The notes under the pieces were generated by a model. It did not search any database, was not told the origin of the DNA, and worked only from the letters and a program-made list of their open reading frames with translations. Source: Termitidicoccus mucosus (lineage in GTDB: Bacteria > Verrucomicrobiota > Verrucomicrobiia > Opitutales > Opitutaceae). Taken from it: DNA of 64,000 nucleotides. The DNA lies in NCBI RefSeq assembly GCF_038725785.1, contig NZ_CP109796.1:4340001-4404000 (forward strand). Reading direction: 5' to 3'. Shown here in pieces: positions 25,680 to 32,867 of this stretch (positions are counted from its first letter, which is position 1; each line of letters begins with the position of its first letter). Position numbers and translations under genes: made by a program.

Positions 25680-26480
25680 TTACCAAGCGGCGATGTGTTT
25701 CATTGATGCCGGCCTGCCGGGGCGCGTATCGCGGGCGATGCGGTGTTTTTTGCAGAAACGGCGCAGGTCTTTCGCATCGACGGTGATTTTTTGCGCATCC
25801 AGATGTTTTATAAAATCCCGTGTGTGGTAGCGCGGCCTGGGATGGTTGAGCATGTAATGCAGCACAGAAAGTTTCCACCAACTGGCATGGCCGTAGTGCG
25901 CGCGGGTGATGGAGCCGCGCGGGTGCCCGTGGAAAAACTCCATGGCCTTGGTGAGATGGCGAATGAGCGGCACCGATGGGGCATCGCCGGCAAAGACCGC
26001 CTGCAAAAATAAGCTGCTCATCACCAAAAGCGAGGCGTTCGGCGGCGCGTCTGCGGGAGCCTGCCGCCATGCGCGGGCCAGCAGGAACGAGGCGAGCGCA
26101 ACATCGCCCTCGCCGCCCGATTGGCAGCGTCGGATGAGTCCGGCGACCTGCCCGCGCGTGAGCCCGCCGTAGGGCGCGGCGGAAGCCGGTGCGCGTGAGC
26201 GCGCAAGTCTGGCGATGTCGGTTTCGAACGCATGGCCGGAATACGCGAGCCATGCGAGCAGATGTCGCCCGTGCGTCGCATGACGCGGCGGACGGGCTTT
26301 TTGGGAAAGATATTGCGCGAGGCGCGACCGCGTGCGCGGCTCAAGGAATGCCGTGGCGAGCCAGCGGCGCAAGCCGGGCGACTCGCGCAACAATTGCATA
26401 AAAAGCGCGACGCAAGTCGAATCGTTGGAATCCGCCGACAGCGACAGGATGGCGTCGGCAAACGCGGAGCCGGAGGGCAT
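25680..26480 (-). CDS. Hypothetical protein at the end of the T4SS block
   Basis: A 266-residue, Arg/Ala-rich, helical, soluble protein starting at ATG 26480 (MPSGSAFADAILSL). No recognised domain. Its composition and codon pattern fit the neighbouring conjugation genes. Segments such as LTRGQVAGLIRRCQSGGEGD and KLSVLHYMLNHPRPRYHTRDF look structured. It is the last gene of the minus-strand conjugation block and is separated from the next gene by an AT-rich hairpin repeat, so it may have its own promoter. Function unknown. Confidence 0.6.
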   Translation of the reverse strand: MPSGSAFADAILSLSADSNDSTCVALFMQLLRESPGLRRWLATAFLEPRTRSRLAQYLSQKARPPRHATHGRHLLAWLAYSGHAFETDIARLARSRAPASAAPYGGLTRGQVAGLIRRCQSGGEGDVALASFLLARAWRQAPADAPPNASLLVMSSLFLQAVFAGDAPSVPLIRHLTKAMEFFHGHPRGSITRAHYGHASWWKLSVLHYMLNHPRPRYHTRDFIKHLDAQKITVDAKDLRRFCKKHRIARDTRPGRPASMKHIAAW

Positions 26481-26493
26481 GGCGGGGGATGGA

Positions 26494-26594
26494 TAATTAC
26501 GAATTACAAATTACGAATGACGAATTTCTCCCAAGCCGCGCCTTCGCGCGCCACGGGTTTCAATTCGTAATTTGACATTCGTAATTTGTAATTG
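26494..26594. repeat. AT-rich inverted repeat (MITE- or REP-like)
   Basis: The left arm (26494-26525) and right arm (26562-26594) are built from AATTACGAATTAC-type words. Eighteen bases of one arm are the exact complement of the end of the other, with a 7-base bulge. A GC-rich 36-base spacer forms the loop. It contrasts strongly with the GC-rich surroundings. A broken REP-type transposase lies in the same element, but no direct link is shown. Confidence 0.7.
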
Positions 26595-26597
26595 CTT

Positions 26598-26990
26598 TCA
26601 TACTCCGATGCCTTGGGCGGGGGGCGGCTGTCCTTGTCCCTGCCGCATGGTCTGGCGCATGGCCTCGTCCTTGGCGACGCGCACGAAGGCGCGCTGGCGG
26701 TTTTCGGCAGGGACGTTTTTGATGCGTTCCTCGACCTTGGCCTTGACCTCGGGGTTTTCATTGACCCATTGGATGATTTCCTGGTCGCGCTGCTGGGTGT
26801 ATTCGTTGCGCTGCATTTTGCCGAGCATGAGCTTTCGGATAAGCTGCTCCTTGGTCATTTCGTTGTAATAATCGTAGAGTTTTGGATTGTCTGCGATGAA
26901 CTTGGTGACCTTGGCGTCAACCTCCGGGTTGGTGCGGACGGTCTCTTCCTGCTTCGCTTTTCGCGCTGCGATGGCTTGTTTGAGTGACAT
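26598..26990 (-). CDS. Small helical protein of the T4SS operon
   Basis: A 130-residue charged, highly helical protein starting at ATG 26990 (MSLKQAIAARKAKQEE); longer starts up to 27242 read through unlikely Arg/Pro-rich sequence. Repeated motifs NPEVDAKVTKFIADNPKLYD and NENPEVKAKVEERIKNVP suggest two related helical hairpins, followed by a Gln/Pro tail. No signal peptide. Unknown function, probably an accessory to the secretion system by position. Confidence 0.62.
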   Translation of the reverse strand: MSLKQAIAARKAKQEETVRTNPEVDAKVTKFIADNPKLYDYYNEMTKEQLIRKLMLGKMQRNEYTQQRDQEIIQWVNENPEVKAKVEERIKNVPAENRQRAFVRVAKDEAMRQTMRQGQGQPPPAQGIGV

Positions 26991-27115
26991 GATGGTTTTA
27001 TGTTTTTCCCCCAGCCATTGGTGAAGCAAGGCGGCTGGTCGCCAGAGGCGGTTGACCTTGTGCGGGCGGGATTCGCCCAAGATGGAATATTTTTCGGGAC
27101 GATGGTGCCCGGGTT

Positions 27116-27448
27116 TTATAAATCGAGAAGCGTCTGGCTGTAATGGCCGTTGTCGTCGGGAACGAGGTCGCTGCCGGAAATATTCAGGACGGACTCCTCG
27201 AAGGCGCGGGTGATTTCCCAGGGGGGCGCGCCGGCCAGCCAAAGGCGCATGAGGTCAGCGGCGGGCGGCGACTTGCCATAAGTCTTGCGCAGGTGGGTCT
27301 CGGCCTGCTCGAAGTTTTTTCGATGGTGCGGGCCGATGGCGAGCGGCGCGGCGGGCTGGTCGCCGGGCGGGGCGGGAGGTGGGGCGGACGGAGTCGCGGC
27401 ATCGGGATTTGCCGGCGGGAGATCGGGCGGTGGTTCTGTTGTATTCAT
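27116..27448 (-). CDS. Small Pro-rich protein of the T4SS operon
   Basis: A 110-residue protein starting at ATG 27448. The first 35 residues are Pro/Ala-rich and probably disordered (MNTTEPPPDLPPANPDAATP). The remainder is a compact helical domain (HHRKNFEQAETHLRKTYGKS, DLMRLWLAGAPPWEITRAFE). No recognised family. Its start lies immediately beside the stop of the lipoprotein gene (27449), so the genes are likely co-translated. Confidence 0.62.
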   Translation of the reverse strand: MNTTEPPPDLPPANPDAATPSAPPPAPPGDQPAAPLAIGPHHRKNFEQAETHLRKTYGKSPPAADLMRLWLAGAPPWEITRAFEESVLNISGSDLVPDDNGHYSQTLLDL

Positions 27449-28000
27449 TTATGGTGCTGTTGCGGGTGGGTTGGATTTCGTGGCGTTGCCGAGTGCCTCG
27501 CGGGTGCGGGCAAGCTCGCGATGGAGGCGGGCGACCTCGGCGACAAGGGTTTCGTTCTGCTCGGTGAGCGCGGCCATGAGGCGGGTTTGCGCGTTCATGC
27601 GCTGCTCGATGTCAGCGTTGGAAGGGGACGGCTTTTCGGCGGGGTCGGACACGGCGATGGCAGGGCCGAGCGGGACGGTGGTCGGCGCGTGGGGCGAGAG
27701 ATTCCACGAGGCGGCGGTTTCCTTGCGATAAACAAGGTGCGCCTCGTGAAGCATGTTCGGGTCGCGCGGATCGACGTAGCGGTTTACCGGATACGCCTTG
27801 AGCGTGTCGCCAAAGCGGACTTTTTCGATGTTCGCGAGGTCAAGTTCGGTGCCGGAGACCGGCACGGCGACGGTGACTTGAGGTTGCACAGGCGGGGCGG
27901 GAGGTTTTTTGCGAAACATCGAGCAACCGCTGAGAAGCGCGGCGGCGATGGCGAGGGCCGGCAGGAGTTTTGGGAGTTGTCGTTTTTTCATGGTGGTCAT
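27449..28000 (-). CDS. T4SS-associated lipoprotein
   Basis: A 183-residue outer-membrane lipoprotein. The start at ATG 28000 (MTTMKKRQLPKLLPALAIAA) or 27991 gives a lipoprotein signal with lipobox LLSGC. The mature part has a Pro-rich linker, then VRFGDTLKAYPVNRYVDPRD and MLHEAHLVYRKETAASWNL, and ends in a coiled-coil-like helix (RLMAALTEQNETLVAEVARL). Its place next to the VirB10-like gene suggests a VirB7/TraV-like job, stabilising the outer-membrane core. The family assignment is by context rather than a firm motif. Confidence 0.7.
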   Translation of the reverse strand: MTTMKKRQLPKLLPALAIAAALLSGCSMFRKKPPAPPVQPQVTVAVPVSGTELDLANIEKVRFGDTLKAYPVNRYVDPRDPNMLHEAHLVYRKETAASWNLSPHAPTTVPLGPAIAVSDPAEKPSPSNADIEQRMNAQTRLMAALTEQNETLVAEVARLHRELARTREALGNATKSNPPATAP

Positions 28001-28013
28001 GGTGGAAAAATAA

Positions 28014-29111
28014 TCAGCGCCGCTCCTGCGCCGGTGCGTCCGTGGGATTTTCGGCGTCATTTTTTTGCCAGAGTCTCGCGGAGCCGTTGCCGCGCGCGGC
28101 CTTCGCCTTGTCGAGGGTTTGGGTGACATAAATATAAAACTGCTTGCCCGCCGGGACGCGGACATAAAAGCCGTCTTCCTCAATGCGTTTTGCGATTTGG
28201 GCGGCGTAGGCGTTGAGCACGCCGGAGGTGCCGGCAAGGGCGGCGTTTTTCGCGGTGGCCTGCGGGATGGCGATGCCCACCCCTCCCGCCCCTGCAAGCG
28301 AGCCGTTGTCCTGCAAACCGCTCGCCATGCCCGCGAGGAAGGTCGAGGCGAAGAGTTTTATTTCCTGAAAATCGTCGGTTTTGATGATCTGCCCGGCAAG
28401 CCCGGCGGAGCCGTCGCGAAGGCCAAACTCGCCAGTTGTGTCGTCGCGCTCGCGGTCAAGGGCGATGCCGTTGAGGGCGAGTTCCATGCCGTTGTCGGTG
28501 GTGCGGTCGCGCCAGACGACAATCCACTGGCCGGAGGCGGCGATGCGCTCGCGGGCGCGGTCGGTCGCGGCGCGTCCGTGAACTTCCGCGCCTGCGGGAA
28601 TGATGAGGCGTCCATCATGCCAGACATCCTCGGTGACGAGTCCGATGACAGGCGTGTCGAGCCGGGAGGATTCCAAGGTGATGACGGTTTCACAGGGAAT
28701 CAGACGTCCATAGGGGGCATAGCTTCGCGAGGGCGCGGAGGTATCCGCGCCGGCGGTGGCATTTGTATTTTTGTCGAGAAGACTGATGGGCAAAATGGCC
28801 GGAACCTTGGTGCTGGCGGGCACGGTGTCGCTGTTCTGGCGGGCGGCGCGCGGACGCGAAATCGCCTCTTCTCCCGACTCGGTGCGCTCGGGGGCCGGTG
28901 CTGCCGGTCGAGACGGTGCGGGGATTTTGAGTTCCTGGCCGTCGCGGGTGATGGTGTGGCGCTCCATCGGGGCGGGCAAGGCGGTGGCGGTGGTTATCGG
29001 GCGTTCGTTGTTACCGCCGCCGTGGATGAGCAGTGCGCCAATGGCAACACACGCCAGCAATGCGGTCATGCTGCCAAACGGGGTTTTTATGAATTTTATA
29101 ATGCGTTTCAC
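28014..29111 (-). CDS. virB10: VirB10/TrbI-like T4SS core protein
   Basis: Spans inner and outer membranes in the type IV secretion core. I start it at GTG 29111 (VKRIIKFIKTPFGSMTALLA), after the VirB9 stop; an ATG at 29189 would overlap VirB9 by 53 bases. One membrane helix (SMTALLACVAIGALLIHGG) is followed by a Pro-rich periplasmic stretch. The VirB10 C-terminal beta-barrel fold begins at YAPYGRLIPCETVITLESS, then PVIGLVTEDVWHDGRLIIPAG and GQWIVVWRDRTTDNGMEL. Near the end FYVRVPAGKQFYIYVTQTLD matches the family terminus. Appears intact. Confidence 0.85.
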   Translation of the reverse strand: MKRIIKFIKTPFGSMTALLACVAIGALLIHGGGNNERPITTATALPAPMERHTITRDGQELKIPAPSRPAAPAPERTESGEEAISRPRAARQNSDTVPASTKVPAILPISLLDKNTNATAGADTSAPSRSYAPYGRLIPCETVITLESSRLDTPVIGLVTEDVWHDGRLIIPAGAEVHGRAATDRARERIAASGQWIVVWRDRTTDNGMELALNGIALDRERDDTTGEFGLRDGSAGLAGQIIKTDDFQEIKLFASTFLAGMASGLQDNGSLAGAGGVGIAIPQATAKNAALAGTSGVLNAYAAQIAKRIEEDGFYVRVPAGKQFYIYVTQTLDKAKAARGNGSARLWQKNDAENPTDAPAQERR

Positions 29112-29136
29112 GGCGGAAGACGTGGCGACGGCGGAT

Positions 29137-30021
29137 TTATCTTGGCGCGATGAGATGCGCGTCGCGGGTGACGCGAGGCACGATGACATTGAAGGAGTTT
29201 TTCACGCTGAGGTTGGCGCGTCCGCCATCGGGCGTGCCGGTGATGGCGAAGTAGGCGGTTGTCTCGGCGTGCGGTGGAATCAGGCCGGAGGCGTCGGCGA
29301 TGGACGCGGGATAGAGGCGGTTGCCGATGCGCACGGCAAGCCCCTGGGGTTGATAGACGACCTCGGTGCCGCCGGTGTTTTCGAGTTTTAGCTTGAAGAC
29401 AAGCGTATCCTCGGGATCGAAGCGAAAAACCTCCTCCACGGTCGCGGTAAAATCGCGGTATTGGGTTTTGTCATTCGGCGCGCGGTGCTCGACCTGCCAG
29501 GCGGCCTCGGGGTATTGCTCGCGGATGAGGCGGTGGGATTTGGCACGGTCAAGCAATGCGAGAAGCGTTTCAGGCGTGGCACGCTTGGCGAGAGCCGCGC
29601 TGCGTCCGGCGATGCGGTCTTCATAGAAAGTGACGGAGCCGTAGGGTTGCGGAGCGACGGCGAGGCGGATTATATACGTTTTGTTTTGCAGGATGACGTT
29701 GAGCGTGGCGCGGGCGTCGGGTGTGAGGGCGCGCACGCTCAAATAATACCGGCCCGGCAGGTGCGAGAGCAGCACGGGCGCGGGGGCGTCGGGGTTGTTG
29801 GTGATATTCGCGCCCTCCAGTGCGGACGGCGCGGAGGGAAACATGAGCGTCGTCGGCGCGTCGGTGGAGATCGGAATCTCATAGACGATGCGCTCATCGA
29901 GCGGCAGTTGCTTGACGACGGGAGTGCGAGGATTGGCGTCGCCGGCAAATCCCGGCGTAACCAGCAATGCGAGGAGCGTGACGCACATGGCGGTCAGGTT
30001 TGCAAAAATTCGTAATTCCAT
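29137..30021 (-). CDS. VirB9/TrbG-like T4SS outer-membrane core protein
   Basis: Periplasmic/outer-membrane partner of VirB10. ATG 30021 opens MELRIFANLTAMCVTLLALL with a signal peptide ending near GFAGD; the gene overlaps the end of the VirB8-like gene by 28 bases. The N-terminal part has EIPISTDAPTTLMFPS, reminiscent of the VirB9 N-domain, then LNVILQNKTYIIRLAV. The C-terminal part includes FRFDPEDTLVFKLKLENTGG and PQGLAVRIGNRLYPASI, a beta-rich domain. The length of 294 suits the family. The call rests mainly on fold pattern and the 8-9-10 gene order. Confidence 0.72.
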   Translation of the reverse strand: MELRIFANLTAMCVTLLALLVTPGFAGDANPRTPVVKQLPLDERIVYEIPISTDAPTTLMFPSAPSALEGANITNNPDAPAPVLLSHLPGRYYLSVRALTPDARATLNVILQNKTYIIRLAVAPQPYGSVTFYEDRIAGRSAALAKRATPETLLALLDRAKSHRLIREQYPEAAWQVEHRAPNDKTQYRDFTATVEEVFRFDPEDTLVFKLKLENTGGTEVVYQPQGLAVRIGNRLYPASIADASGLIPPHAETTAYFAITGTPDGGRANLSVKNSFNVIVPRVTRDAHLIAPR

Positions 30022-30695
30022 ACGGCGAGCGGGTAGCGTTTGTTGGCGAGCATGTCCGGGTTGCGGACAAGCGTGAGCGTGAGCGAAAAGCGCGGGGACT
30101 CGGCAAAAGCCTGGCGTTCAAAGACGCCGGTGCGCACAAGCTGGCCTTCGATTTTTATAATGATCTGGTCCTCGCGGGTGCGCAGGATATCCAGCTTAAA
30201 AATTTCCGGCTTTTGGTGAATCTGCTTCACCTCGAATTCCTCCCTTGCGGCGAGCAATTCGTTCTGCGCCTTGGTCGCCGCCTCGGTGAGATAAAGCCGG
30301 TGCAGCAAATCGGGAAAATCAAAGTTCTTCGGGTTGCGCTGCAAAAGCGCGAGCGCGGCCCATAGTGATATGGTTTCATGAAGCGTCTTCGCCTCCTCGA
30401 AACCCAACAGTGGCGAAACCGAAAACGTCCCCGCGCCGTCGAGAATCACGACGCGCTCGCGCGTGCGATACGCGCCGATGATGAGGTAGGGTTGCAGCAC
30501 GGCGAGCGCGAGCGCTCCGCACGCGACCAGCGCCCACATGCGCGCGGCAAAGGCGTGGTCGGCGAACAAACGCGCCGGTGAAAATGCCCGCGCCGGTGCC
30601 GGTTTCCGTGGCGGTGCCGCGCGCGCATTATCAACCGCCGTCCCGCGCGGGTCGCCGGTCTCCGCGTTTTCATTTTGTATATTTGACGGGCTCAT
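29994..30695 (-). CDS. VirB8/TrbF-like inner-membrane T4SS protein
   Basis: A 233-residue bitopic protein: cytoplasmic Pro/Arg/Ala-rich N-terminus, one membrane helix (MWALVACGALALAVLQPYLI), then a periplasmic NTF2-like domain (FEEAKTLHETISLWAALALL, ILRTREDQIIIKIEGQLVRT, SPRFSLTLTLVRNPDML). Length and layout fit VirB8-type assembly factors. Start ATG 30695. It sits directly upstream of the VirB9-like gene with overlap. Confidence 0.75.
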   Translation of the reverse strand: MSPSNIQNENAETGDPRGTAVDNARAAPPRKPAPARAFSPARLFADHAFAARMWALVACGALALAVLQPYLIIGAYRTRERVVILDGAGTFSVSPLLGFEEAKTLHETISLWAALALLQRNPKNFDFPDLLHRLYLTEAATKAQNELLAAREEFEVKQIHQKPEIFKLDILRTREDQIIIKIEGQLVRTGVFERQAFAESPRFSLTLTLVRNPDMLANKRYPLAVWNYEFLQT

Positions 30696-30710
30696 TTTGT
30701 TTTCAGTTTT

Positions 30711-31640
30711 TTATAATCCGGGTGTCGCCGGTGCGGATAATGGGGGCGGCATGGCGCTGCCGCGCCCGCCCGCCCCGGTGGAGCCTTCGGCCAGCATTTT
30801 GCGAAGCGAGTCAGCGCGCTGAAGCTCGCCGGTTGCCTTCTGGCCGAGCGCGCCGGGGTTTCCGGTTTCGCCGGTGAGCGCGTAACCCTGCGCGAAGATT
30901 TTCTGGCAGATGACCGGCGTGGAAATTGTCCCGATCAACAGCGTGAGCGCCGCGAGGATGCCGCCGATGTTGGTCAGGAACGGGGAATAGAGGGCCATCT
31001 CGGCGGACGCGGGATTCGCCCCCACCGCCGCGCGAAAATCCTGCCAGATGGCGATGGTGACAAGGTTTGTTATTGCGAAGCCGACCGGCCATGCGAGCAC
31101 GGCGAGGGTTTGTTGAAAGAAGCGGACGCCAATCTGTGTGCCACCGGGAATCATGAAGCACGCAAGCGCAAACGGCATGAGCATGTAGAGAATCCAGCGC
31201 AGTATATATTGCAAAATTATCATGGGTGCGGAAATCAGTGCGCCGATCTGGATAAACACCCATGAGACGGCGTCGGTCATCGCGTGGTAAATGGATTCGT
31301 TGAGCTTGCGCCATGACCATTCCTTCTTTTCCGGATTCTGCGCGGTGCCGGCGCGCAATTCCTCGGATGCGCGGACGGGGTTGTCGTTGAATTGAGGATC
31401 AATGTAGGAGGCCGCCGCGAGCATGGTGTTTTCCATGAGCGGGAACCACCAGTTCATCGAGGAGACGAGGGCGACGATGGTGATGGCGCGCGCGAGCGGG
31501 CGCACCAGTTCGCTGTTGTTGTAGTGGTGCCGGCTCATGCGCGCGATGAGTCCCACGACAAGCATCGCGAAGACGACGAAACGGAACGCCGTCACCATCG
31601 CGGTGATTTTGTCTTCCAGAATGGGCAGCACCAGATTCAT
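30711..31640 (-). CDS. VirB6/TrbL-like polytopic T4SS membrane protein
   Basis: A 309-residue inner-membrane protein with about six hydrophobic segments, including FRFVVFAMLVVGLIARM, ITIVALVSSMNWWFPLM, APMIILQYILRWILYMLMPF and ILAALTLLIGTISTPVI. The pattern and length fit VirB6-type channel components. A soluble Gly/Ser/Pro tail closes it. Start ATG 31640 (MNLVLPILEDK); the VirB5-like gene ends seven bases before it. Appears intact. Confidence 0.75.
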   Translation of the reverse strand: MNLVLPILEDKITAMVTAFRFVVFAMLVVGLIARMSRHHYNNSELVRPLARAITIVALVSSMNWWFPLMENTMLAAASYIDPQFNDNPVRASEELRAGTAQNPEKKEWSWRKLNESIYHAMTDAVSWVFIQIGALISAPMIILQYILRWILYMLMPFALACFMIPGGTQIGVRFFQQTLAVLAWPVGFAITNLVTIAIWQDFRAAVGANPASAEMALYSPFLTNIGGILAALTLLIGTISTPVICQKIFAQGYALTGETGNPGALGQKATGELQRADSLRKMLAEGSTGAGGRGSAMPPPLSAPATPGL

Positions 31641-31647
31641 GAAGAAA

Positions 31648-32445
31648 TCAACGGGCGTTTCTGCGCGGATTGATGGAACGCATGAAGGCGGTCACGCGCT
31701 GGTTCGCCAAAAAATCGTCCTTGGCGGCAAGCTCGGCGGCGGCGTGTTGTTCCATTTCGTGCCGGTTGTCGTTGGCGATTTTTTGCAGAATCACCTCGTC
31801 CATCTGACGGCGGCGCGTGGTCTCGATCTGGGAAAGCTGGCCGTTGAGGACGATCAACTTTGCCGTGAGTTTTTGCACCTGCGCGTCGGTCGCGCCGGTG
31901 CGCAATTCGGAAAGCGTGAGGGCGATTTCCTCCAAAAGTTCGCGTTCGCGCGCGCGGGTCTGGTCGGCGACAGTGCGCGTGTTGTCGGCGTGGGCGTCGA
32001 GCAGGGCGTGGCGGCGGTAGGTGAGCGGGTCGTATTGGACCGTGCCGCCGTCGAGGTCGGGAACATAGACGGAGCGGTAGGTGCTGCCGTCCGTGCGCGA
32101 GAGCGTATCCAGACTCTGCACGACGCGGGCAATGTCGTCGCGGGACAGACCGTAGTCGCGCAAAAGGTCATCCTCGGCGAGAATGCCCAGGGACAATATT
32201 TTCGCGGCGTCGGCGGGATTGCCGGTCCAGTCGCGGATTTTTCCCTGAATGCCGGCCTGCTCTTTGAGCTGGGTAATCTGCGCCTTGAGCTGCGCGATGC
32301 TATCGACCCATTTGGCAATGGTGGCGATGTGCGAAATCTGGTTGTTGGCGAGGTTCGCAACATCGACGACGGGAATGCCGGAGGCGAAAACAACACCGCC
32401 GATGCAGGCGGCGAGGACGGGGAGCATGAGAGTATTCTTTTTCAT
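31648..32445 (-). CDS. VirB5/TrbJ-like secreted T4SS protein
   Basis: A 265-residue exported, mostly alpha-helical protein. The signal peptide is MKKNTLMLPVLAACIGGVVF, cleaved near ASG. The mature part has the long coiled helices of VirB5/TrbJ (WVDSIAQLKAQITQLKEQAG; QVQKLTAKLIVLNGQLSQIE), which form the minor pilus/tip component. ATG 32445. Intact, directly upstream of the VirB6-like gene. Confidence 0.78.
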   Translation of the reverse strand: MKKNTLMLPVLAACIGGVVFASGIPVVDVANLANNQISHIATIAKWVDSIAQLKAQITQLKEQAGIQGKIRDWTGNPADAAKILSLGILAEDDLLRDYGLSRDDIARVVQSLDTLSRTDGSTYRSVYVPDLDGGTVQYDPLTYRRHALLDAHADNTRTVADQTRARERELLEEIALTLSELRTGATDAQVQKLTAKLIVLNGQLSQIETTRRRQMDEVILQKIANDNRHEMEQHAAAELAAKDDFLANQRVTAFMRSINPRRNAR

Positions 32446-32451
32446 GATAAT

Positions 32452-32867
32452 TTATTCGGTGCGGAGGGTGATGGTTGCGGGTTTTAATATGACGCCGTCC
32501 GGTGTGACGGTTTCGGGAAGGCGGACATTCACGTAACGCGGTTCGGATTGCGTGTCCGTGGCTTCGCCGCGCTGCTGGTTTTGGATAATCCAGTATTGCT
32601 GCTTCACGGCCTGGTTCATGGCGCGGTCGTAGCCGTGCCTCTCGGCGTCGGCGATGGCGGCGGTGATTTCATTGCCGGCGATTTTCGAGACAAGATAACC
32701 GGCCCCGCGCCGATGGCCGCGCCCTTGATGCTCTTGCCGGAAGCGTGATAACCGATGGCCCCGCCCGCGCCGGTGAGAACAATGTCGGTGGCCGGCTGGC
32801 GGAGGCTGGCGCAGCCGGAAAGGAGCGCTGCGAAAGCGGATAATAACAAGGCGATGGTTGTTTTCAT
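32452..32867 (-). pseudogene. Glycine-zipper lipoprotein, one frameshift
   Basis: Starts at ATG 32867, overlapping the VirB4 stop (ATGA). A lipoprotein signal MKTTIALLLSAFAALLSGC is followed by a glycine-zipper segment (LTGAGGAIGYHASGKSIKGA). Near 32702-32706 the frame breaks; reading continues one frame over as GYLVSKIAGNEITAAIADAE and ends at 32452 with ATITLRTE. Adding one G to a run of C/G restores the expected IGAGAGYL, so a single-base loss in a homopolymer explains it. It may be a true mutation or a sequencing error. Confidence 0.75.

Noticed and set aside
29112-29189. ATG 29189 as start of the VirB10-like gene
   Set aside because: It would overlap VirB9 by 53 bases and add residues unlike a VirB10 N-terminus; GTG 29111 begins a basic stretch just before the membrane helix.
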